From a bacterium (GTDB taxonomy: Bacteria; Cyanobacteriota; Vampirovibrionia; Obscuribacterales; Obscuribacteraceae): a stretch of DNA of 6,192 nt. Positions 1 through 5,561 of this stretch are shown here, one piece after another. A program made the translations under genes and the position numbers. The stretch spans positions 1 through 6,192 of the forward strand of contig JAUIJG010000317.1 in the NCBI GenBank assembly GCA_030431355.1, given 5' to 3'. Numbering within the stretch: position 1 is the stretch's first letter; the number at the start of each line of letters is the position of its first letter. A model generated the notes under the pieces. It did no database searches, was not told where the DNA came from, and saw nothing but the letters and a program-made list of their open reading frames with translations.

Positions 1-461
1 AGGAGCGCCGCAAGTTCTTCGTTGGCTTCCTGGTATTGATAGTTGGAGAGAAGACTGGAGATCAACTGCCCCACCGCCTTTTTTGAATTCGGCGTCAATC
101 TGACCGCCTCCCTGGCCATGCTCAGGGCAAGATCTGAACTTAGATTTTCACTGTACATTTCCGAGAGCGCGATATAAGGTTCCGCCAAATTCGGAGACTG
201 TCTGCGTACCGCCTCATACTCCATTATGGCCCGGGACCAGAGACCCATTTTTTTGTATAGTCTGGCAGCCCGCAGATGATAGTTGAGATTATCGGGAGCA
301 GTTGCCAACAAGCTCTCGATCTTTTCTCTGGCTTTCGAGTAGGCTCCCTGACGGATTAGCTCATCAACCTGAGTTTCCGGGGATGGTGGAGCGGCAAGTC
401 CTACTCCCCCTGACAAATGAAGGAGAAGAGGTATCAGCAGTAGTGTTCGAAAAGAATTCAC
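1..461 (-). CDS. Exported TPR-repeat protein, N-terminal part (runs off the left edge)
   Basis: This reading frame is open from a GTG at 461-459 to the window edge: 153 codons with no stop. An in-frame TAA lies directly upstream of the GTG, so translation cannot start earlier. The N-terminus (MNSFRTLLLIPLLLHLSGG, then VGLAA before a Pro-rich stretch) looks like a Sec signal peptide cleaved near residue 24. This supports the GTG start, although the Shine-Dalgarno match is weak. From about residue 33 the protein is helical and repetitive. Residues 58-91 fit the TPR pattern well (LYKKMG, then A79, Y82, A84 and P90). Residues 92-125 form a second TPR ending in RLTPN, and a third begins around 126. 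TPRs are protein-interaction scaffolds; here the domain would lie outside the cytoplasmic membrane. Any C-terminal domain lies beyond the window, so the specific role is unknown. It is divergent from the 782-residue membrane protein. Confidence 0.8.
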   Translation of the reverse strand, partial: MNSFRTLLLIPLLLHLSGGVGLAAPPSPETQVDELIRQGAYSKAREKIESLLATAPDNLNYHLRAARLYKKMGLWSRAIMEYEAVRRQSPNLAEPYIALSEMYSENLSSDLALSMAREAVRLTPNSKKAVGQLISSLLSNYQYQEANEELAAL

Positions 462-480
462 TTAAACACCAATTATGGTA

Positions 481-511
481 GCACCTTATAATAGACTACT
501 ATGGAAGGTGC
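481..511. repeat. Inverted repeat (7-bp perfect arms plus 4-bp inner stem)
   Basis: GCACCTT at 481-487 is the exact reverse complement of AAGGTGC at 505-511. Inside, ATAG (491-494) pairs with CTAT (499-502) around an ACTA loop, so the whole element folds as a two-part stem with an internal loop. No T-run follows on either strand, so it does not look like a terminator. Its place between divergent genes and its overlap with a TATAAT hexamer suit an operator or a leader hairpin. That role is inferred from position only. Confidence 0.5.
487..492 (+). promoter_or_regulatory. Candidate -10 box for the 782-residue protein gene
   Basis: TATAAT is a perfect consensus -10 hexamer in the divergent gap. 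It would place a transcript start near 499 and leave a leader of roughly 70 nt before the ATG at 571. The upstream spacer region has no convincing TTGACA-like partner (TTAAAC at 462-467 is 19 bp away), so either the promoter depends on an activator or the match is chance. Confidence 0.35.
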
Positions 512-570
512 CCGGAAGATGATTTGTCGGAAGAGATCTAGAGATTCGGGAGAGCTAGAGCAAGAACTGA

Positions 571-2919
571 ATGCGTTCATCATCATCAAACAGTGACTTT
601 TCACTACTGAAACTACTTGCCATTTCGGCACTTGCCGGCCTGGTGATAGTCGCCTATGTACTGATAATAGTCCAATTTGAAAAATCCCGAAAACAAGTGG
701 AGCCGATTGAGCTTGCCGCTCTGATGGGGGCAGAGGAGATCAAAAAGGTCTCGGTGGCAGACCCCAGATTCGGCCTTATAGGCCTGTGTGATACCACCCT
801 CGAGGATAGCACCTACTATGCAATGGAACCTACCCGGATCCGATCGCTCAATTCAATCTACGCTTCAATAAAAGCGGCAGCAGTATACGCCACTAGAACC
901 AACAATCGAACTATTCTCAATCTCGCCAATGAAGACCTGGATGTCCTGGAGAGACTGAAAAGCACCCTTCAAGACAACTTATCGGCGGCTGTTTCCGATT
1001 TAGAAATTCCAGAGACAGAGGTAAGGAATATACCTCAAAAATCAGAACAGGAAGACGAAGAGGGACAAAAGAACCAGGTCTTTATGCGGGTTTATGATTC
1101 CCTGAAGAGAAATTTGCCCAGCAATACGGTAATCGCAGAACTAAAAATAACCCTGGGACTATACGGAAAGTCATCCGGAAGAGCAACTTCCATCAAAGTT
1201 CCGGACAAGGATAGAAAAGAAGCCTTCGCTGAAAACGGATTCTACAGGGAAAATATTGCCGTTCCCATCACCGCTGAGCACCAGGTGCATTTCTACAAAG
1301 TCTACGATGAGTCAAGGGTGGTGCCCGCCGATGGCTTTGTGCTCAAGTCGGAGTCCATGCTACCTGGAGCGATTCTTGTGGAGGCAACTTTAAAACACCG
1401 CTACTCAGATAGCCTGGAGACTAAATCTTCATGCTGCTTAATAGGCGCCCCGGACCACCCTCCGCAGCCAACCTGTCTCACCATTAGATGCCCCCAGGGT
1501 ATTCCGGAGAGCATGAATTCGATTTCTAAGTTTCTGAACAACAAAATTTGGCTGACCGAAGGCAACTGGGCCCAGACAACCGGAGGCGAAGTTCCCGGAG
1601 AAGGTCATCTGAATCCCACTATTGATCCGGTTCTTAGCTCGATGCGACCGGACCAAGCCATCTCCGCAGGAATTTACTCCTGGCTCAAAGAGATAGTTCC
1701 GCCACCATCCACGGAGCGGATTGAGGCTCTGATTAATTCAAACTTTTTAAAAACGCCACTGAAAAGCAAGCCACTATCGGAGGTGAACAGCTGCCTGGCC
1801 GTGGAGACCGGAGCAAGAGAGCGAGCTTTCCTCAATGCCACCATGCCGGGAAATAGTGGACAAAAAGCCCTGGCTAATTGCTTTGAATTTCCCGACAAGG
1901 CGCCGGTTTTTCCTTACTCAGCTCTACCCATAATGATAGACCGGCAGGGCAATGCTGCCCTGGCCGGAAAAATCAATTTCGACAAAACCCTGATTCAAAA
2001 TTATCTGTACTCAATCTTCTCCACCAATTTAGCCGCCATCGAAACAATGTCGACGGCAAGGACTCTCTCGCGTCAATACCAGAGTGAATTAAAGTCTGGG
2101 AGCGCTACTCAAGAAAGAGTAAAGAAGCTGAAGCAGATGATAACCCTGGCAAGAAGAGCGGGAAAAAACGGACTGAAGATCGCAGAGAAGTCTTTCGATA
2201 TGTCTTCTCGAAATTTCAGCCTGCTGAGAAACGGCTTACACAGCCTGGATAAGCCCAACCGGGGCTACCTCTTAAGTCGCCAGCTCCTCTATATTCCGGC
2301 AGAGAAACCCTTGACAGAAGAAGATTTGCTCTTAGCCCTGGACTCAAACTCAAAAAATTCAGATGTCCCTGTCTGGCTTCAAGAGAAGGCCAAAATACTA
2401 TTACCCTGGAAAGAAAGATTCCCTTCCCTGGGCGGCATCAAGGCAGAAGGGAAACCACTGGATATGGTGCTGGCTGAGGATCTAAACAACCGCTTCGCCG
2501 GTCCTATCACGATAATCTTCGACTCCAGGGATTTTGAAACGGCTGACGAAGTAAGCCCCCACCTTTCAAGCAGCTATCCTTTTGCGGCGCAAGCCTTGCC
2601 CGAGGATCAATCGATCTACTATTGTGTCGAAGCTCTAAAAACAGGAAAAGATCCAGATGTACTCTGGTCGGTACTACTGACCAATAACAGCTTCCACAAA
2701 AACACAAGAAAAAGCGGCAGCAACTCGATGGCAAAGAATCGCTATTGGTGCCAGGATTTCGATCCGCCATTCTCCATATGTCCACGTCCGGTCCTGGAGA
2801 TACAACTACGCAGACCGCTACCCCAGGTAGAGGACATCCCTCGCTCCACCCTTGTTACAGATCCCAGATACGATCGCAAGGTGCCCCTGGTGCCTCCGAT
2901 TCCGGCGGAGATGATGTAA
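571..2919 (+). CDS. Large single-pass membrane-anchored protein of unknown function
   Basis: I do not recognise this 782-residue protein. Residues 12-36 form one strong hydrophobic helix followed by basic residues (EKSRK). After it there is no other membrane-length segment, so a signal anchor with a large soluble domain is likely. The rest holds an acidic linker (about 155-167, QKSEQEDEEGQK), a predicted helical stretch rich in Lys/Arg and Gln (about 495-545), and a Pro-rich C-terminus ending VPLVPPIPAEMM. Ten cysteines are scattered through the soluble part (73, 288, 289, 302, 307, 408, 437, 685, 727, 737), which would suit disulfides if that part lies outside the cytoplasm. The ATG at 571 is the earliest possible start because TGA precedes it in frame; the next in-frame Met (residue 52) would lose the membrane helix. 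The ribosome site is weak (AGAG at 557-560). It is convergent with the phasin-like gene. A pilus- or secretion-associated role is possible but unsupported by any motif. Confidence 0.8.
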   Translation: MRSSSSNSDFSLLKLLAISALAGLVIVAYVLIIVQFEKSRKQVEPIELAALMGAEEIKKVSVADPRFGLIGLCDTTLEDSTYYAMEPTRIRSLNSIYASIKAAAVYATRTNNRTILNLANEDLDVLERLKSTLQDNLSAAVSDLEIPETEVRNIPQKSEQEDEEGQKNQVFMRVYDSLKRNLPSNTVIAELKITLGLYGKSSGRATSIKVPDKDRKEAFAENGFYRENIAVPITAEHQVHFYKVYDESRVVPADGFVLKSESMLPGAILVEATLKHRYSDSLETKSSCCLIGAPDHPPQPTCLTIRCPQGIPESMNSISKFLNNKIWLTEGNWAQTTGGEVPGEGHLNPTIDPVLSSMRPDQAISAGIYSWLKEIVPPPSTERIEALINSNFLKTPLKSKPLSEVNSCLAVETGARERAFLNATMPGNSGQKALANCFEFPDKAPVFPYSALPIMIDRQGNAALAGKINFDKTLIQNYLYSIFSTNLAAIETMSTARTLSRQYQSELKSGSATQERVKKLKQMITLARRAGKNGLKIAEKSFDMSSRNFSLLRNGLHSLDKPNRGYLLSRQLLYIPAEKPLTEEDLLLALDSNSKNSDVPVWLQEKAKILLPWKERFPSLGGIKAEGKPLDMVLAEDLNNRFAGPITIIFDSRDFETADEVSPHLSSSYPFAAQALPEDQSIYYCVEALKTGKDPDVLWSVLLTNNSFHKNTRKSGSNSMAKNRYWCQDFDPPFSICPRPVLEIQLRRPLPQVEDIPRSTLVTDPRYDRKVPLVPPIPAEMM

Positions 2920-2933
2920 CACCACCAAAAGAA

Positions 2934-2967
2934 AAAGGTGCACTCCCTTAAATGGAAATGCACCTTT
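2934..2967. terminator. Bidirectional rho-independent terminator between convergent genes
   Basis: AAAGGTGCA (2934-2942) and TGCACCTTT (2959-2967) form a perfect 9-bp stem around a 16-nt loop. The loop can add a small inner pair (TCC 2944-2946 with GGA 2954-2956). Read on the minus strand the stem ends in TTTTTC, a good U-tract for the phasin-like gene. Read on the plus strand it is followed by the weaker TTTATT, which would serve the 782-residue gene ending 14 bp upstream. The position between two convergent stop codons is what a shared terminator requires. Confidence 0.75.
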
Positions 2968-2994
2968 ATTCGATTATTCAATCCCAGAAGAGAG

Positions 2995-3444
2995 TTAAAC
3001 CTCTTCTGAATTCTCGCCTTCTTCCTTAGACTGAGTCTTCTTGTTGGAACGAGACTTTTTCTTAGGCTCTTCCTTAACTTCAGCCACAACATCGGCGTCG
3101 CCGCCAAAACGAGCTTCCAGTTTTTCCAATCTTTCGAGAACTTCTTCGTACTCGCGACGGGAAACAAATCCAAGATCTTTAGCGGCACTTCTTACTTTGC
3201 CGGATACCTTGTCTTCAATTTCATCGGACTTCTGTTTAGCTTCTGTTTTTACATTTTTCAAGAAGGACTGGGCGTTTTCAGTCTTGACTTTGCCCTGCTC
3301 TTCCAATTCATCGATGAGGTCGCTACCTACTTTGACTAAATCTTGCATGGCTTCGTTAATAGCCGTCTTTACTCGATCAAAATTGGAAGTGGCACCAACG
3401 CTGGTCAGTACAGCTTTCTTAATTAGGGTCGTGCTCTCACTCAT
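2995..3444 (-). CDS. Phasin-family (polyhydroxyalkanoate granule-associated type) protein
   Basis: This 149-residue protein is helical, highly charged and free of signal or membrane segments, so it should be cytoplasmic. Its order matches phasin-like PHA synthesis regulators: an N-terminal amphipathic helix (TLIKKAVLTSVGATSNFDRV), a long helical body with GSDLIDELEEQGKVK (about 40-54), then a short coiled coil around residues 95-113 (SRREYEEVLERLEKLEARF). It ends in a low-complexity Lys/Glu tail (about 122-149). Phasins coat PHA storage granules or tune PHA synthase. The match here is by sequence pattern; no PHA synthase or depolymerase gene is in view. The ATG at 3444 has a well-placed ribosome site, GGAGT at 3455-3451, 6 nt upstream. 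Transcription would end at the shared hairpin 28 bp past the stop codon. A generic coiled-coil stress protein is the main alternative. Confidence 0.7.
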   Translation of the reverse strand: MSESTTLIKKAVLTSVGATSNFDRVKTAINEAMQDLVKVGSDLIDELEEQGKVKTENAQSFLKNVKTEAKQKSDEIEDKVSGKVRSAAKDLGFVSRREYEEVLERLEKLEARFGGDADVVAEVKEEPKKKSRSNKKTQSKEEGENSEEV

Positions 3445-3503
3445 TGTATTACTCCAATTGTTTTAGGGGTCTTTGCCGGAACTATATCCGGGCTTCGACG
3501 TTT

Positions 3504-3515
3504 AGGTGGACACCT
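3504..3515. promoter_or_regulatory. Palindromic candidate operator AGGTGGACACCT
   Basis: AGGTG and CACCT are perfect inverted arms separated by GA. With the flanks (TTT before, GAA after) the symmetry extends to 18 bp with one mismatch. A 2-nt gap is too short for a stable RNA hairpin loop, so a dimeric repressor or activator site fits better. It lies 60 bp upstream of the phasin-like start codon on the minus-strand side and about 205 bp upstream of the phosphatase-family start. The cognate regulator is unknown. Confidence 0.35.
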
Positions 3516-3657
3516 GAATGCACTAAAGATATCAAGATAGCAAACATTATGCATCTGTTTCCAAAGTAATTTGAAGGTGAAATATTGCAAGAAGACTGTT
3601 TTCAAGTCGCTGAAGTTTTGCCTCAGGCCAAGTAAAATGCTTTGTCATATCTTTTGT

Positions 3658-3675
3658 TTTGCCGACAACGGCAAA
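3658..3675 (+). promoter_or_regulatory. Stem-loop in the leader of the phosphatase-family gene
   Basis: TTTGCCG (3658-3664) pairs perfectly with CGGCAAA (3669-3675) around an ACAA tetraloop. A rival pairing is available: TATCTTT (3648-3654) matches AAAGATA (3673-3679). No U-tract follows on either strand, so it is not an ordinary terminator. It ends 33 nt before the GGAGG ribosome site, which suits a leader RNA structure affecting stability or translation. This role is inferred. Confidence 0.45.
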
Positions 3676-3708
3676 GATAAACTCAAATCCAATATAGAAG
3701 TCAAAAGT

Positions 3709-3713
3709 GGAGG
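3709..3713 (+). promoter_or_regulatory. Ribosome binding site that selects a TTG start
   Basis: GGAGG is the strongest Shine-Dalgarno sequence in this gap. It sits 7 nt before TTG 3721 (ideal spacing) but 16 nt before ATG 3730 (too far), and it lies downstream of the ATG-like earlier start at 3571. It therefore points to TTG 3721 as the true start of the phosphatase-family gene. Confidence 0.6.
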
Positions 3714-3720
3714 CCGCCCC

Positions 3721-5538
3721 TTGACAGCGATGAAACCACAATTCCAGAAAGCCCTTACGGTTACCAAGAGGAAATTAGCCAGCCTCTGTCTATCGTTTAT
3801 CCTTTTAGCCAGCATGCTCTCAGGGCTGGTACCCGGACAGATAGGTAGCCCTCTCTGCCAGTCTGCCAGTGCCCAGGCCAGCCAGTCAGCGGTTCCCAGG
3901 CTGGTGGTCCTTATCGTGGCCGATCAGTTTCCCTATAGCTACCTGGAAAGATATAAAAGCAGGCTTTCCCAGGGCGGATTCAGATTTCTGTTGGAGCAAG
4001 GAGCAAACTTCACAAACTGCAAGTATAAAAGCGCCACCACCCATGCCGCTTGCGGCCACTCGGTGATCTCCACCGGAGCCCATCCCTGGAGTACGGGTGT
4101 GGTTGGCAACCAGTGGTACTCAAGGGGTTCAAAGGGGCCCAAACCTCCCACCGGCGACAATTCTTCCACCCTGGTGGGAGCAAACGGCACAGCCGGAGGA
4201 CTGAAGTATGTGGCAGGAACAACCCTGGGAGATCAGCTCAAACTGGCTACAAATGGCAGATCTAAAGTGTTCAGCGCTTCAGTAGATCAATCTTCAAGTC
4301 TACTGCTCGGCGGACAACTTGCCACCAATGCCTTCTGGATGGACCCCAAAACAGGCAATATGGTCAGCTCTTCAAAATACGGCTCCACCCTTCCCGGCTG
4401 GGCTAAATCTTTCAACGACCAACACATCCCGGACCGCTACATCGGCAAACCCTGGCAGCGCCTGATGCCCGAAACCCAATATGGCGCTTCAACCAGCGAT
4501 TCGTACAGCAGGGAACGCTCAATGCCCGGAGACGGCAAGAGATTCCCCCACATAATCAATCGCGGGGAAGATGTCGAAGATGGCGGCTACTACTCCAATT
4601 TTGCCATGACCCCCTTTGCCAATCAGATGGTTCTGGATTTTGCAAAATCGATGATTGAAAAAGAACGGATGGGTCAGCATACCGACGCCGACTTCGTGGC
4701 ACTGGGTCTGACCGCCGGTGAACAGCTAACCCAACACTTCGGACCTTACAGTCAAGAGACCGAAGACCTCGTTCTGAGAATGGATAGAAGCCTGGAGAGT
4801 TTTTTCCAGTTTGTCGATACCAATGTCGGATTGAGCAACTGTTTAATCGTCTTCACCGCCAGTCACGGTAGCCCGGCTATTCCTGAATTTCTCGGAGAAA
4901 GGGGCATGACCGCCGGCAGAATAGATCCTAAGATCTTCACTACATTCTTAGACTCAAAACTGGACAGCCAGATTGGAGAAGAAGACTGGATAGACGCCTT
5001 CTATCCCCCAAATCTCTATTTGAACTTTGATGCCATGGACAATCAGAAAGTAAGACAGCCCGATGTTGAGTCCCTGGTTTCAAAAATAGCCCATTCCGTT
5101 CCCGGCATCGGTGACATTGTCACCGCATATCAGCTCTATGCCAACCAATCACCCAACGGGCCGAAAACGGAAGCGGTTAAAAAGTCCTACTATTTCGGTA
5201 GAAGTGGAGAGCTATACGTGATGCCTAAGCCCGGATTTGTCTTCACCGAAAAATCCGATGGCACCGGCTATGGTTCTCCTTACAGCTACGATACCCAGGT
5301 CCCGCTTATTCTATACGGAGCCGGTATCAAGCCCGGCAAGTTCGGCACGACAACCTCTCCGGCGGATGTCAGTGCCACTGTTGCCGGTTTGCTAAACATA
5401 GAGACACCATCTCTTTGTGAAGGTCGTGCCCTGGATGAAGCCTTCGCACAAGTGGACGGTCCTCCGCTGCCCAGGGTTAAACCCCAGGCCCCCAGTAAAG
5501 ATGCGGCTGCCAACAAGGACAAAAGAAAAAGACGCTAG
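3721..5538 (+). CDS. Exported PafA-like alkaline phosphatase superfamily protein, predicted catalytically inactive
   Basis: The product from TTG 3721 has 605 residues. It begins with a Sec signal peptide (basic KRK, then a hydrophobic core around residues 19-37, cleavage after SASAQA near 53). The fold is that of PafA-like/nucleotide pyrophosphatase proteins. Landmarks are VVLIVADQ (61-69), the GH...STG...GVVGNQWY block (112-133), FWMDPKTG (205-212), HFGPYS (339-344), FTASHG (378-383) and YDTQVPLILYGAGIKPG (523-539). Family enzymes use two zinc ions and a Thr nucleophile to cleave phosphate esters. Here, counted against Elizabethkingia PafA, the nucleophile is Ala109 and the Lys-x-Arg clamp is Asp189-Gln-Ser191. 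The metal ligands read Glu334, Gln338 (with an adjacent His339), Ser381 and Gln526; only Asp68, Asn130 and His382 are kept. The frame is uninterrupted, so it looks like a maintained pseudoenzyme rather than a decayed gene. The C-terminus is a basic tail (KDKRKRR). polA follows after 23 bp. Fold assignment is confident; inactivity is inferred. ATG 3730 is the alternative start. Confidence 0.85.
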   Translation: MTAMKPQFQKALTVTKRKLASLCLSFILLASMLSGLVPGQIGSPLCQSASAQASQSAVPRLVVLIVADQFPYSYLERYKSRLSQGGFRFLLEQGANFTNCKYKSATTHAACGHSVISTGAHPWSTGVVGNQWYSRGSKGPKPPTGDNSSTLVGANGTAGGLKYVAGTTLGDQLKLATNGRSKVFSASVDQSSSLLLGGQLATNAFWMDPKTGNMVSSSKYGSTLPGWAKSFNDQHIPDRYIGKPWQRLMPETQYGASTSDSYSRERSMPGDGKRFPHIINRGEDVEDGGYYSNFAMTPFANQMVLDFAKSMIEKERMGQHTDADFVALGLTAGEQLTQHFGPYSQETEDLVLRMDRSLESFFQFVDTNVGLSNCLIVFTASHGSPAIPEFLGERGMTAGRIDPKIFTTFLDSKLDSQIGEEDWIDAFYPPNLYLNFDAMDNQKVRQPDVESLVSKIAHSVPGIGDIVTAYQLYANQSPNGPKTEAVKKSYYFGRSGELYVMPKPGFVFTEKSDGTGYGSPYSYDTQVPLILYGAGIKPGKFGTTTSPADVSATVAGLLNIETPSLCEGRALDEAFAQVDGPPLPRVKPQAPSKDAAANKDKRKRR

Positions 5539-5561
5539 AAAAAAGAGGTTAGATAACTGAA

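Larger units (their letters stand above)
462..570. other. Divergent intergenic region between TPR gene and 782-residue protein gene
   Basis: This 109-bp gap separates two genes transcribed away from each other, so it should hold promoters for both. The only good promoter-like hexamer is TATAAT at 487-492 on the plus strand, which sits inside an inverted repeat. No -35 box of matching quality is visible on either strand at 16-18 bp. In-frame stops (TGA at 568-570, TAG at 556-558) rule out an upstream extension of the plus-strand gene. I see no small ORF here. Confidence 0.6.
3445..3720. other. Divergent intergenic region / leader between phasin-like gene and phosphatase-family gene
   Basis: This 276-bp gap carries the 5' ends of two divergent genes. 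It holds a palindrome (3504-3515), a perfect hairpin (3658-3675) and the ribosome site GGAGG (3709-3713) of the downstream gene. I found no convincing -35/-10 pair on either strand; TATAGT on the minus strand (3486-3481) is the nearest -10-like match for the phasin-like gene. The plus-strand frame is open from 3571. Read as protein it gives a Lys- and Cys-rich stretch unlike a signal peptide or the family, so I treat it as untranslated. Confidence 0.5.

Noticed and set aside
2742..3188. 148-codon minus-strand open frame overlapping the end of the membrane-protein gene and the phasin-like gene
   Set aside because: It overlaps two better genes, crosses the shared terminator and encodes a low-complexity Lys/Ser/Arg-rich sequence; it is a frame shadow of the phasin-like gene.
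3041..3466. 141-codon plus-strand open frame antisense to the phasin-like gene
   Set aside because: It is a Ser-rich translation of the opposite strand of a coding gene that has a good ribosome site and family pattern; there is no independent evidence for it.
3642..3659. Pho-box-like sequence (TTGTCAT followed by a poor second half) upstream of the phosphatase-family gene
   Set aside because: The first half resembles the enterobacterial CTGTCAT repeat, but the second half matches at only about four of seven positions and the site overlaps the leader hairpin. Not enough to call PhoB control.
3658..3675. Leader hairpin as a rho-independent terminator
   Set aside because: Neither strand has a U-tract after the stem, so it is treated as a leader structure instead.
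3721..3726. TTGACA as a consensus -35 box
   Set aside because: The hexamer covers the proposed TTG start codon and has no TATAAT-like partner at 16-18 bp downstream; best seen as coincidence.
3780..3860. Possible lipoprotein signal (Cys residues near LASLC and GSPLC) in the phosphatase-family protein
   Set aside because: The residue before each Cys is Leu, which does not fit a lipobox (Gly/Ala/Ser needed at -1); a standard signal peptidase I site after SASAQA is a better reading.
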